A stretch of DNA of 64,000 bases from Mucidula mucida (taxonomy: Eukaryota > Basidiomycota > Agaricomycetes > Agaricales > Physalacriaceae), in the NCBI GenBank assembly GCA_015501055.1, contig JADNYV010000014.1:248001-312000 (forward strand). The letters are read 5' to 3'. Numbering within the stretch: position 1 is the stretch's first letter; the number at the start of each line of letters is the position of its first letter. The notes below the pieces were generated by a model. It was given only the letters and a program-made list of their open reading frames with translations. It was not told the DNA's origin and ran no database searches. This document shows, piece by piece, positions 43,301 through 54,532 of this stretch. The position numbers and the translations under genes were made by a program.

Positions 43301-44169
43301 TGTCAAGGCCAAGGTCGACGCGTTGTAAGTCGTCATCAAATGGGGTCACAACGTGTCTGATTATTCACAACTGTAGCTACCAGTCAATAAGGAATCGACA
43401 AGTGTTCGGCCACGACTTCAATGGCATCTCTGGAGCGGTCGATCTCCTGGTGCAACCGCAAGTTCAAGCCGGGAACTTCGTAGCCGCATTCGTGCCTGTT
43501 AGGCAATTACAACTAGACATCAAGCCCAATGTCATGCAAGATCGTCAAAATCATCCTGCATTCAAGCGCGAAACTGAGGATAGGAATTTCTTCGTGAAAG
43601 CGGAAGATCGCGACGTCAAGTCGACCTTGAACAGCCGGAACTCTGTTGAGAAGCCTTCGTCATCGTCCGCTCGCGTGAAACAACAACGGCTTGCTTTCAA
43701 AGTCGAAAACTTTCCCCCGGACATCAAGCCCGTGATACGGCATGATGCGCCCCCAGTAGCCTCTACCTCCAGACAGAGAGCCGCACGACCAAACAAGATG
43801 GACAGGGTTTCTTCTGTTGTAGATCTGACGCTTTCTTCACCGCCGCGCGCGTCCCGACCTTTGAAGCAAGAGTCTTCAGACTTGATGCTCATTGATCCGC
43901 CTCCAAAAATCGCCACGACGAAGGGCAAGAATTCTGTCAAGAGAGAGCTCTCTCTATTAGATCTAACCTCGTCACCGCCACCTGTGAAGAAAGAGAAGAT
44001 GCAAAAATCATCACTGCCACCAACAAAGCCGCCGCTTGGCGCGATCGCGGAGGATCCCCTGGTCCCCATGGCCGCCAGTACAGCGATGAATCCGTCGACC
44101 AAAAGGCGTCTGGGAATGGGGCGAGGAGGGACAGGGTACGCGAACAAGAAGTTCAAGCTGCCGACATAG
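40356..44169 (+). CDS. SRS2: Srs2/UvrD-type 3'-5' DNA helicase
   Basis: SF1A helicase; yeast Srs2 strips Rad51 from single-stranded DNA and limits recombination at forks. About 18 exons, all joining in frame. Motifs: QILAGPGSGKTKVLTSRI (Walker A), ICAVTFTKKAANEMKERL (Ia), VDEFQDTN (II, Walker B), TIVGDPDQSIYGWRSADV (III), FLEQNYRSTASILK (IV), TISTCHAAKGLEWPVVIV (V) and LLYVACTRAKGLLYLTR (VI). The C-terminal tail of about 230 residues is charged and disordered, with two SUMO-interaction-like cores (VVDLTLSS and LLDLTSSP) and a QQRLAF element. The first intron (40414-40462) has a GC donor. After motif VI, around 43195-43290, the reading (SQRATLSVLLQRSEPDDD) is preceded by a less convincing stretch, so a small local error there is possible. 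Confidence 0.92.
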
Positions 44170-45255
44170 ATGAGGAATGTAGAGGAGTTGAGGTGCTTGT
44201 ATTTTTATTTCCATAGTAGAGACGGTGTACAATACAGCAATGCTTTCGTAGTGTAGAGACATGTAATTGCCCTGGGTGAATAGTCAGCTTCAATCAGGCT
44301 TGAATACATAGGAAGAGCGGAAGGTCAGAGTCAAGAAAAGGTATCCACATCGCTGTAGGCGAATTGGTAGTCTAACATGCATTTGACAAGCCCGAAGGCA
44401 CATCATCGAAGAAAAAGAAGGTCGAGATGCTCACTTGAAAATGAGTAAAGGCCGTCGTCGATGGAGTGGTGGATTTGTCTGAGGTGGTGGTGAACGAAGA
44501 GAAAAAAAAAGCATTCTGAATTTGAACACGTGGTCGGTATATGCCGAACCCTGCCGGTAACTCCCGGTAACTTTACCTTCCGCTCTTTTCCGCTGTTGTT
44601 GACCTTGGTGATGTTCCTGCACAGACTGCACGCGACGCGATAAAGGACTCATGCATTAGGCAGAACGTTACGGTGCATGTATCTTTGCTCTCGGCCCCCC
44701 ACTCTCCACTGTATTCTCCAGGATGCCTCGCACGATATATCCTTTTCTCGAAAGTAGTCGAAATACACTTGACGGGAAGGTTGCAGGTCTAGGAACCCGG
44801 ACTACGTAAATCAGCAGTATTTCGTCTTTTCGCATTTCCAGTATTCCTCCCATCGTTATCGTTTGCTATCGATGCTTCTGCGTTCTGTACCGGCCCTTTG
44901 CTGTTACGCTGGATCTACAGTGCGCAAGCCCTTTCTTTAGATGGTCAAGTTACACATCCCATGTATTCATTGGGATCTTATGGCTCCAATCACGCACTCG
45001 CGGACCAGGATGCGATAGGATCAATACATTCTATGTTGTTTCCACTCCACATATCTGGCGCTAAGCGTCAGTGATAGATTTCTCAGACGCATGGTATCAG
45101 GGTCATTTGGTCACCCCCCGGTCCTGTTGATGGTTTTCATTGGACTAGCTTGATTTCTTCTCTACCCAAGGCCTACTTATAGCTGCCCGGATGATATCAA
45201 GACGAACTGAGTACTGATTCTCTCCCCCGCATCTTCCTCAAGTTTTTCCTCTGCT
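44170..45255. other. Gene-poor stretch between SRS2 and the membrane-protein gene
   Basis: No secure gene. One two-exon plus-strand possibility starts at ATG 44724 and stays open to about 45073 after a GTCTAG...TTCCAG intron, but its product matches nothing. The last 80 bases are the promoter of the next gene. Confidence 0.3.
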
Positions 45256-46616
45256 ATGGCGCAACTCCCACTGGATGTCGTCGGGGTGATTTCCGTATGG
45301 GTCGAGGTCAGTAGATCACTGGTTCCATTTCGTGCAGAAGATTCTAAGACAGGTGCTCTACAGCTTCTGCTTTACGGTTCGTTATCGCGTCATGTCCCAG
45401 TAAAGTCGAGAGCAAGACGTGTACAGGTGTCTATACCTGTCTGTTCTTTACAACAGTGTACATAACCCTCAAGAAGCGAATCACGCGTACAACGCCCTCG
45501 CGCGTGAGTATTCTCAATGAACGGTGTTGTACTTTGCACTCACGAAGGGTTGCAGGTGTTCTTTCTCACCACCCTCTTGATGTTCGGTGTATGCACCACA
45601 CACGTCGGTAGGTTTCTCCTGCCTTTTGATTAGCCTGATCCCTCAACTACGGTAACAGCTATCAACCTTTACCGCCTGCTTCGCGGATACGTTTGGCTCC
45701 GCGAAACCGTCGGGCCTGCAAATTATTTTCTCGACCTTGGCCGATGGGACAACATTGCGCATGACGCCCTCAATGCAGTGATGACATGGATGGGGGACAC
45801 ACTTGTGGTTCGGATTGCCAGTTACAAGTTGATAGTCATGCTCATTACGCGTTAGATCTATAGATGCTTCATTGTGTGGGACAACAACTACTTTATCATT
45901 GCCGTACCGTCAGTGTTGCTGGTCGTCAGCATCAGTAAGAATACCTCCTTTAGAGTATCCTGAGGCTTACTCCGTGTCTAGTTGCGAATTCTGTCGCTCT
46001 GCAGCTCTTCACAGAAGTACCGCTTGGAACGATCTTTAGTCCTACGCTGGTGAACTGGATGAACACAATCTACGCCACCGCATTCGTTCAGAATTTCATG
46101 ACGACGAGTCTCATCGCCTACAGAATATGGCGTCAGGATCGCGCGTCGGCCATAGCTGGTGTTCATTCCCAAGGTTCGGGCACGTCGAGTCTCATTCCTA
46201 TTGTTCGAATCCTCGTGGAGAGCGCTGCTCTATACATGATGCAGCTCATCATTCTGATCATCCTCTACGCTCGGAATCACAATGCGCAGTTCATCATTCA
46301 AGAAAGTTTGGTTCCCACCATTGGTGAGTTACCTACATGCGAGATACTTGATATCATCAAGGACTGACATTCAATGGTAGGGATTGTATTCACCCTTATC
46401 TCTGTCCGACTTTCCCTTCGTTCGTCCCGTCTTCTCAAGGCTACTACGGTCCGCCAGACTGGCCTCTCTGCTCCGCTGGAATGGCACATGCCAACCACGG
46501 TAACAGACACAGAAACCGGTTTAGGGCCGTCCTTGATCAGTTCCGGAACCTTAGAACCTGTAAGTGAGAAGAAATCTGTCCCATCGTCGGCGGAAGTCAC
46601 TCCTAGGTTACAATGA
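45256..46616 (+). CDS. Basidiomycete seven-helix membrane protein, function unknown
   Basis: Eight exons join from ATG 45256 to TGA near 46616, including a 13-base exon (45364-45376) that makes VWVELLLYGVYTCLFF. Hydrophobic segments occur near the N-terminus (LLYGVYTCLFFTTV), VFFLTTLLMFGVCTTHV, ALNAVMTWMGDTLV, YFIIAVPSVLLVVSI, NTIYATAFVQNFMTTSLIAY, AALYMMQLIILIILYA and IGIVFTLISV. That gives about seven helices, with a Ser/Thr-rich cytosolic tail. The IYRCFIVWDNNY motif between helices 3 and 4 is typical of a large Agaricomycete family that is often annotated only as hypothetical. Topology resembles receptors, but no ligand or G-protein motif can be claimed. All introns are GT-AG; no frame disruption. 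Confidence 0.8.
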
Positions 46617-47700
46617 TAGCTATAGACAGTTGTCGAAGTTTCTCCAGTGTACATTTATTCTCGGTGCCGCCATAAATCTGAAACATCATTCGAAAAGTTG
46701 GCGCCAGTTGTACCTACAATCATCAATCCTGCTGTCTTGGTGCAGAGACACCTAAACGGTCCAATCAGATGTGCACTCACGAAAATAGGCTCGCATCAAA
46801 CTCTGAATAAGTTCAGGTACACCCTTCAAAATCAACAAAAGGCGTCGTGATCCTGAAGGGCGGTGGCGGCTCGCTTGCATTTCAGTGCTTACTACGAGTT
46901 ACTTACTTGACAAAGTTGATGCATCTGTCCTGTGAAGGATTACAGGGGCTTTGCTGATGGAAGAGAATATATATTGGTATAAATCATGAGCTTCAAGTCT
47001 CGTTCAACATTGCAGCTCGTTTACGAAGACGATAAACCAATGTTGGACATTAGATCTTGATGCGGAGAACCCCGAATTCAAAAGATGCGTTCATCGGCGA
47101 GTAGCCAGCATTGATGTCTGCGGTAATCGTAGACGCTATGCCTTGTAAATAGCCGTAGCTAGCGCGTCTAAATCTACTGCAGTCGATGGGTCCAATAACG
47201 AAAGCCTTAGACATTGAAGAAGACGTTTACATCAATCTTAATTCCCGAGTTGAACGGCTGACGTCGCGAAACATGCCTTAATAGTCATGACATTCACGTT
47301 TCGACGGTTGACGACGATCCAGCACTCGACCTGATATGCCCCTCTGGTAATCTCATATGGGAAGAATCCACGTCGTCCTTCCGGTCACAGCGGAATTTCT
47401 ACTTGAAGTTGGAGGCTCTGACATACGCGTTCGGAGTTATGTGGGAACCCAAGGTCTTTTCTCGATCGCGCATGGAAATGCAACCTGGAACCTGAGCTCT
47501 TTGGCAAAGAGAAATATTTGAGCATGACGAGTACCGCACTACCGCATAGTACTAGAATACGTTCACTGACGTGAATGGGGCGATGGAATTCACAGGCGTA
47601 CCGTGTAGACAGGAAATATATTCAGTCGTCCGGACCCGGTATCCTAGAGGTGATCAGATAGATAGATGAAGGCGCACCCCACGTCCTCGAAGGACAATAA
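46617..47700. other. Gene-free stretch
   Basis: About 1.1 kb with only short frames. A TATATATTGGTATAAATC block lies at 46968-46985, without a start codon that opens a gene. Nothing else recognised. Confidence 0.35.
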
Positions 47701-48705
47701 GGTGCAACGTAAATCATAAGAACTCCGTGGACATATGCCTCAAGCGGAGAGACATCTCAAATAGTGACGCGTGGACCGAAGGAGAGAAGGCTTCTGACAG
47801 TGTGGAAATGCTGGCCGCGGTCACATGTGCTGAAGCCACACCCGATACCGTGACGGAAGCGATAAACCGCCAAATGCAGCAGTTATGGCATGAAGGAGTA
47901 GGGCTTAGTGCCAAGTCACGCCAAGTCGGGTGTCGACGAACAAAGTAGTCCTTGACCATGATGCTTGCCTCGAGACAGACCATAAGAAGGACCGTAGAGC
48001 AGTCGAGATCTTCCGAGTCAGTTTCTTCGCTTCTTGTTGATCAAATCTTCAACTTCGGCGAATTGGAGGGCATCCGTCTATTAATGGTCTTTGGCTCTTT
48101 GTGACTTGGGAAGCCCGAGATGCTTCATAAAACCCTGGACTTTAGCTAAATGCTCCAGGTGCCAGTATGTCGTTCAAAGTTTCTTGTTCCGTGAACAGTC
48201 CCATATAGACGCGTTGTTTCCTGAAACAGTAGCTCAAGGCAGCACGTTTTTCCGGTCGAGTAGCTGTCCCATTGCGCGAAAGAGATTCAATGACAAGACC
48301 GCGTCATTCCACAGAAGGACACGCTTTTCGTTGTGATATCCAGTTTGCATGGTGGCGGCCTCTATACACGTGACGTGTCGCGTCGCGTTCCAGTGAAGAA
48401 GCCATGGGATGTCGTGATCCGGGTCTGGAAGGCAGCTATAGTCGAAAGGCACGAGAACAATTCCAGACACGTTTACGAACAATGGAAAGCTATTTGTGTT
48501 TGACTGTAGATGGCGAGTGTGTCCCAGGAAAGCTCAAGTCAAGCGCCTTCCTGTTCGAGCAGTGTTCCTTCGCCATTGAGGCATGCCACGATGAGAAAGT
48601 GGTCCCCGCAATTCAATGTCAGCTCGACCACTTTGCGTCATTGACGATCACATCGACTCGGGCTTTGGGCCGTGAAAGGTTATATTCCACACCCACGGTG
48701 TAGAG
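47701..48705 (-). pseudogene. Remnant of an unrecognised protein-coding gene
   Basis: Minus-strand pieces in changing frames keep a protein-like character and constant order. VEYNLSRPKARVDVIVNDAK is followed by CGDHFLIVACLNGEGTLLEQ, then FPGTHSPSTVKHK. The longest piece (48234-48482) holds VPFDYSCLPDPDHDIPWLLH, WNATRHVTCIEAATMQTGYH and LNLFRAMGQLLDRKNVLP. Further on are PTWRDLALSPTPSCHNC and RRHPTWRD around 47950. Stops and frame changes separate them. A gene of about 300 residues seems to have decayed here. The family is not known to me. The neighbouring 46.6-47.7 kb stretch is gene-free, consistent with a relaxed region. Confidence 0.35.
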
Positions 48706-49047
48706 AGCGCCACTCGGATGGGTGGGTTCAGCAGGTGCGATTGGGCGAGAGGCCTACCTGGCTTTTCTGTTCAAGACAAGCCGTTGTCACGGGAGGGTGA
48801 CAACTCTTTCCTTTTCGAACCATCAGGCCATGGATTTGAGGTCGTTGCATCTGCCCCTGCATCCGGCCTCGCTGCTAACACGAGGCGTCGGGTACATTTA
48901 CGTCCCCCCCGCTATTTAATGTTGGGCTACCTGCCTGTCAACACACTGAGTTCTTACTTGCTCTTTATAACCTCCGCCCGAATTCTTTTCCGTTATCCTA
49001 CCTACCTACCTAGGCCTCTCGTCGCTCTACCTTCACCCCCCTGGTGC
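48706..49047. other. Upstream region of the Hsp20-like gene
   Basis: Includes a TATTTAA element at 48913-48919, a C7 run before it, and a (TACC)n run at about 48997-49012. A frame open from 48718 runs into the gene but lies upstream of the likely transcript. Confidence 0.4.
48913..48919 (+). promoter_or_regulatory. TATA-like element of the Hsp20-like gene
   Basis: TATTTAA in a GC-rich setting, about 130 bases upstream of ATG 49048. Confidence 0.3.
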
Positions 49048-49939
49048 ATGATCGGCTCATCGCACACCATGTACAATCCTCCAAAGGGTGTTTCTCGCGC
49101 CTCGTCCAGCAAAGCCGCGTCTCCGCTCACCCCGACCACAAACTCCCCAACCCACATCACCATCCCACAGTCTCCGGAGGAGCGCCTGCTCGACCCCTCT
49201 TCCGCGACCTCCGTCTCCTCTCGATCCCGCTCCACGCCGGCCTCAGAGTCCAAATCCAGTCGGGTCCGAGGCGAGTTTTCCTTTTCAGACGACAAGTCCA
49301 TCCCGCTAGTCGAGGACCAGGGCCTCGATGAACTCTGGGGCTCGCTCCGCCAGAAGAAGGAACAGCGGCTGTCCAAGGAGAAATCCAAGGTTGCGTCTCT
49401 GGAAGAGGCCGAGCTAGATCCGCCGTTGTCGCGCAGGCCACCACCACCGCCGCAGCAGAAATCGGTCAAGAAAGTCAAATCAGTGTGAGCACCATGCTCC
49501 ACCGCATGTTGCTGTTGTGATCTGATTCCTGTTTTTTTCCGCGTAGAACGACACTGAATGTCTCAGAGGATGGAAGAACAGTTGTGGCATTCTTTGATAT
49601 GACCGGCGTCCTCAAGGAAAACGTGCACGTCAACTTTAAGTTTCCCCGCATTTACATCTCATGGTTTGTCGAAACTGTGACCGAGTCGGAAGACGAGGAA
49701 GGTCGGATCGTCATAGAAAGGATACAGAAGGACTATCAGAGGACGCTACCCGTTCCCGAAGGCACAAAGGTTCGCTCGCTTCACACGCCCTTCATAGTTC
49801 AGCCTCATTGACAGCGCCACGCTAGTTTGAAGAAATCAGAGGCACGATGAACGGGCGACATCTAGTTCTCAAATTTCCCAACTGTCGTTCCTTCCGAGTA
49901 GAGAGGGTATACGATGATGCCGAAGCAGACGAATATTGA
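49048..49939 (+). CDS. Hsp20/CS-like domain protein
   Basis: Three exons from ATG 49048 (ATG 49069, also in frame, is equally possible). The N-terminal 140 residues are Ser/Pro rich and disordered, with SSSKAASPLTPTTNS and RRPPPPPQQKSVKKVKSV. Across a GTGAGC...GCGTAG intron follows TTLNVSEDGRTVVAFFDMTG, VLKENVHVNF, YISWFVETVTESEDEEG and RIVIERIQKDYQRTLPVPEG. The last exon has TKFEEIRGTMNGRHLVLKFP. This is an alpha-crystallin type beta sandwich with the 'RTLPLP.G' and 'NG.L.L.FP' strands of small heat shock proteins. The unusual disordered N-terminus suggests a specialised chaperone or co-chaperone. No disruption. Confidence 0.75.
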
Positions 49940-50247
49940 GTGAACGTGTAACGTTCATTGCAATTTCGTCTCGTCGTGGCGCGCCAGACGCGCTATCGAT
50001 GGTAGGGGGTTGATCGTGCTGTTCGGCTAACCTCGGGTGGAGGGCGCCGTTCACACGTTGTTGTACAGTACACATACGTAGTATGCTCCATGACTACGAT
50101 TTGAGCATTCAATTTGACTGGGATCCGACTGGTTTGAACTCGTGGCGCATCGATAAAAACTCGCAGGATCGATTACAACGGATCCTACAGCTGTTAAGAA
50201 TAATAAAGAATACAATATAATTGATCAACCGCGGAGCATGTTCGCAC

Positions 50248-53064
50248 TCAACGCCGTTTTGCAGGAGGCGGTCCTCGCGCCTCGTCCTCCGCTTTCCTCT
50301 TTGTTCCAAACCCAAATGCTACCTTTGAACGCTCCGCACCAGGCGTCCCATCCCGTGACGATGCCTGCTCCATTACACTACCGACTCTAGAGAATCCAGG
50401 TTTCGGCGCAGGCGATCCCGAGGCTGACGAAGGACCGGAAGCCACCACATGTGAACCGCTGGGGATAGTCATAAATGCACTCTCCGCTTCCTGAGCCTGC
50501 GCTTTCTTATTGGATTCCTTTTTCTTCTTGGTCTTCTCCGTCTTGCCCTTGGATAGAGGCTGCGTATCCAGAAACTCTGGAGCTTGCGGCACGGCACTAC
50601 AAAGAAAGCGCAGATGAGAATGGGAAATACGTGGAAGCAAATGTGAAACACACCCTTTATTACCGACGGACAGCACAAAATGCGCCTGCCCTGCCTTCTC
50701 CTGCCTCTGCAAAAAGGCCTTGTTCATATTCAACGGCGTATCTCCACTTGCCATCGCCTCCTTCCTCTGTTCCTCCGCAATTCTTTTCAACCTCTTCTCC
50801 GTCTTCATCTTCCCAGAACCCTTGCCGTGGAACTTGTGCGAGAGCGCCTTCCACGCCTCCTTCGGCGTTAAGGCCCTCCCGTACTCGTCATAATAGACGA
50901 TGTTCACATCGGGCTTATAATTCTTGAATGCGTCCATAGTTTCTCTTGCTTCGGCTTGGTCCCGGAGGCGATTCTCGTATTCCCGCGTCGCTTGATCCTT
51001 GTTGCCTCCACGCGATTGTAGGCGTTCCAGATCTCGCTGTGTAATACGATGGCGTTGCTCCGCTAGCCATGCATCACGCTGTAGCTGAGTCTTCTCTCGA
51101 TCGCGTATATCAGCAGTCGGTGCAGAAAGGATACCCTGTTGACGAAGAATATTGAGCGTCGCCGCCATGCCAGAGTTATGGGTCTGCTCGGAAGACGTGC
51201 CGCCAATACTATCCGGACCCTCGAGTGCACTGCGACGAGCTTCTTCTTCCGCGCCCTTCAACACATCCTCGATGGCATCAAGCATCTCCATGTCGTAGTC
51301 TCCCTCTTCGTCTTTAACTTGCAAGTCTGTCGTGTCTATCTCCGTCATAGCTTGGTCACCAGGGGTTATAGAGACATCTCGAGAAGCAGAGCGTCTCGAC
51401 GTAGATGCTGCAAGAGAGACGTTCTCCTCCTTCTTGGGCTCCTTCTTCACAATAATGGGGTTGTTGCCAACTGTTCTAATAAATTCAGAAGTGTCATCGA
51501 ACGTTAAACCATCAGCTTCTTCAGGAACAGCAGCATCGTCTTCGATCTTGGCTGCTGAAGATTCGTCTTGCTCCTCCTGAAGTTTTTGAGCAGCAACTAC
51601 GAGGATAATTAGGTATAAAAGAGTTAGATTTGTAAAAATGTACCTTTTTTGGCCAGCTCTTCAGGTGTAAGCTTCGTGGACTTTCGTAACTTGGCTTTCC
51701 TTGTGCGTGTAAGAGCAGCCTGCAGTTCATCGTCGTCGACAAAATTAGCGTCAAGGTCTCGCTCTCGTGGAACAATAGGTTTAGAGTCGACGTCCATCTC
51801 ATCGGGGTCTGCTAATTCGGTTTCGGCTGGTGCCCTTCTAGACTGGCGTTTCTTCTTGCTCTATAACCATGGTAAGATTCAGAAACGACACCTGATAGAC
51901 GGAAGCGTACCTTGACCTTCTTAAACCCTTTATCGCCTTCCTTTAGATAATCGTCCGTATCAAGGTTTTCTGCAATGCAATTAAAAAGGGAAATTCTTTC
52001 CGAAACGAAACAGTACTTACTGACGTAGTCTATAGACAGTAAGGACTTATTGACCGCCGCAGCAGCGGCATGTTGCTCCGCCACCTTGGCAGCCTTTGTG
52101 GGTACCGTAGAACTACCTAGACGGAAACCCTACCCAGCGTGAATACAATTATTGCAAAGACGAGACGGATGCTCACCGTTTCCTGGCCACCTTCGAGCTC
52201 CTCGTCATACTTGGCCAAAACGGATCGCTTCATGCCTTCCTTGCCCTCGACGAACTCGTCGTCATCATAGCCAGTATAATCTTTCTTGATCTTCAATTCG
52301 TGACGCTTCTTCGCAGCTTCGTGTTCGGCCATTTCGACATTATGGAGCTCGTCCTCTGTTAATTGATGAGCAATCGAGTAGACAGACAAGAATGAAAACG
52401 TACCCTCATTGTCCAATATACGACTATCTTTCAAGGTAAGTATACGCTCTTCGCCGTCTCCCATGTCGTCAAAGTCATGGCTGACCTTGAGACCGACGAG
52501 ATCACCTTGAAGAACATGAGTAACAAAAGACGATTGAAAAACATGATACGCACGTTCAGAGTATTCCTCGCCCTGGAACATCTTGTCCATATTCTCCTGC
52601 TCTTCAAGACGTTTCCGTGCGAGCTCCTTCTCTTTCTTTTTGCTGCGCTTAACCCATTTCAGGGTGTCGTCGTCGCCATCTGCATCACCAAGCGTCGAGC
52701 CTTTGAGGGAGGCATTGAGTTGCCGTCGATTTCTCACCCTAAGAGAGCGATGAGAATTGGTCTGAGTGGAAAGAAATAGAAGTGTCTGTTATGGGGATTG
52801 GCGAAATGTACTCACTTGGCTATTTTGTCCAGAATTCTCCTAGCGAAAGCGAAGGAAATATGAGTAGAGTCCTGTTGAAGAGGTAAGCACCTACTTGGAT
52901 TCGCGGTCCTTGGCCTCACGGTCGCGCTGACGGGCATAGTTGTCCTCTGCCTGCTTTTCCTTGTCGTCGCTCGCGGATGGCTCGTCTTCGGTAAGCGGCT
53001 TGAGACCGAGGGAGATACGGATTTTATTGGTCTCCTCCAAGCTGATGCTCTCTTCCATGGACAT
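50248..53064 (-). CDS. SNU66: Snu66/SART1, U4/U6.U5 tri-snRNP component
   Basis: Splicing factor needed to recruit the tri-snRNP to the spliceosome. From ATG 53064: SMEESISLEETNKIRISLGL, the conserved SART1 start ('ISLEETNKIR..LGLKPL'), KDRESK, RNRRQLNASLKGSTLGD and LKWVKRSKKKEKELARKRLE, with coiled-coil character. Then GDLVGLKVSHDFDDMGDGEE, ILTLKDSRILDN, DYTGYDDDEFVEGKEGMKRS and VLAKYDEELEGG, all family hallmarks. The long final exons have MAATLNILRQQGIL, DVNIVYYDEYGRALTPKEAW and LSHKFHGKGSGKMKTEKRLK. A lysine-rich tail AFGFGTKRKAEDEARGPPPA ends with TGA 50248-50250. About ten short introns, all GT-AG. Intact. It sits head-to-head with a small membrane-protein gene, 70 bases apart. Confidence 0.92.
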
Positions 53065-53134
53065 GATGGCGGTCAAGAGTCAAGTTCCCTAATGTTTGCT
53101 GCTGTTGACTCACTCGACGTCAACTACTACCACC

Positions 53135-53492
53135 ATGGCATCCCAGACTGCCAGTCCGCTCCTACGCGGCTTCCGTTACATGGTACCCATTGTTGTGGCC
53201 GCTATTGTTGTCTGGCTGACCATTATCCTAGCAAAGAGAGGCGCATGAGCGACCTGTCATCTACTACTCGCTGTGGCTGGGAATAATTGGACCCGTCTTG
53301 GCCGTTGTCGTGCCCCCAACGCGCGAAAAGTTCTTCGGATACAAGCCTGCTGAGCATATTCCCATTTCATACCCATGTACGTTGTTCGACTTTTCTCGCC
53401 ATGATCCTCCGTTGAACACCGATGCAGTACCGCAACGATCCCGGCGGGCCACGGTTGGCTACGAGGATCCAGTTTCAGAGAATTCGTCTTAG
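53135..53492 (+). CDS. Small two-helix membrane protein, possibly frameshifted
   Basis: ATG 53135 opens ASQTASPLLRGFRYMVPIVV then a membrane helix (AAIVVWLTIILAKRG) and stops. A second frame starting within ten bases (around 53232-53242) continues ERPVIYYSLWLGIIGPVLAV with a second helix, then VVPPTREKFFGYKPAEHIPI and, across a GTACGT...GATGCAG intron, LPQRSRRATVGYEDPVSENS to TAG 53490-53492. The two parts make one sensible small membrane protein, so a one-base error or a GA-repeat slip at GCAAAGAGAGGCG is likely. Not recognised by family. It shares a 70-base divergent promoter with SNU66. Confidence 0.45.
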
Positions 53493-54532
53493 AAGCGTGT
53501 ACACATGCAATGAAATGTGGTTTTGGACAATCTGAAAGTAAAGCTTCTCGAGTCTCAACGTTCAAGACAAGTAGTTAATTACTTCAGAGGTAAGGATTAA
53601 CATCTCCTTCCAGCATGAATTTCATAAGCTCTTTCTCATCTACGCTTCTCTAGAGCGTACTTGCTCATAAGGCCCAGTAATCTATCGCCGATTAGCGAAG
53701 AAATGGCGGCTACGGTGTCGACTCATCAACAAGTCGCGACAAATTCTTGGAACAAAATGCATTCCGGGACAGAGTTTCTTAGTTGAATTGTGCGCTTGCT
53801 CTTTAATCGTCTATCAAGAGTGTCCTCGACGCGAACTCTACGCGCTTTGCAGCTGCATTTCTACATCTACATCTACAGAGCGCAGCTCGTTTTTTTTATT
53901 TTTTTATTTTTTTATTTTTTTTTGGTGGACGCAGTTACATTATAAATGTGGTCTAGTACAGCGTATTGTATATAGAATACACTATTTCAGCGCAGCTCGT
54001 TGTTACACTGAATGTACGGAGTCGCGTGCTGAAGGAGAACTGACGATAATAGCATGCTCCCTTCTGCGACCACACTGGATTGAGGTTAGCAAAGACGAGA
54101 CTGTAAATAGGATACTGTTTCCCGGCAACAAGAAAAGGAACATTCGAAGACACATTCTTGCCACTGGGGACGCGCAGACAACCGAGGGCATTTACAAGTG
54201 TCACAGGACTGAAGTGAATGACTCTGGCTCGCGGATGTGAAGCCAAAGGAAAGTTAGAGCGATAATAGTCCTTCGAATCCAGAGAGCTGCGTGCCTGTGC
54301 AGGCAGTGATCAAAGACAAATGACTGAGACGCGGCTTACGGAGGCGACTAGCGCGCATTGAAAAACTCGTTGAATCAATCTCTTTCTTTTCGTCTTCCAC
54401 CAAGCGGCACTGAAGGTTGCTAAAGATCCACATACAAAAGTCAGTTCCTTTGTTATTTCGATACCTTCCCCCAGTGAACTCTCTTTTCCTCTTGCTCTCC
54501 GCCACACAAATTCGGCAAGTCCCGCAACGGCG
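53493..54532. other. Intergenic region with a short retroposed element
   Basis: Contains the poly(A)-tailed insertion at 53879-54001 (separate entry). The rest, including the 453-base frame at 53788-54240 that runs through the T-rich block, is considered non-coding. A long C/T-rich leader (54430-54525) precedes the protease ATG. Confidence 0.45.
53879..54001 (-). mobile_element. Short poly(A)-tailed retroposon with 13-base target-site duplication
   Basis: AGCGCAGCTCGTT occurs at 53879-53891 and again, identical, at 53989-54001. Between them are 97 bases. Read on the minus strand they form a 64-base body followed directly by an A-rich tail of four A7-A9 runs separated by single T residues, abutting one copy of the repeat. 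Exact short direct repeats plus a 3' A tail are the marks of target-primed reverse transcription. The body has no tRNA-like B box and no ORF, so it may be a 5'-truncated LINE 3' end, a SINE fragment or a small processed transcript. Confidence 0.6.

Noticed and set aside
44724..45073. Two-exon plus-strand frame starting MPRTIYPFLESS
   Set aside because: Open for about 90 codons across a plausible intron, but the text matches nothing and no promoter or conservation supports it.
53788..54240. A 150-codon plus-strand frame between the small membrane protein and the protease
   Set aside because: It runs straight through the T-rich tail of the retroposed element, giving a Phe-rich stretch, and shows no splice or family signal.
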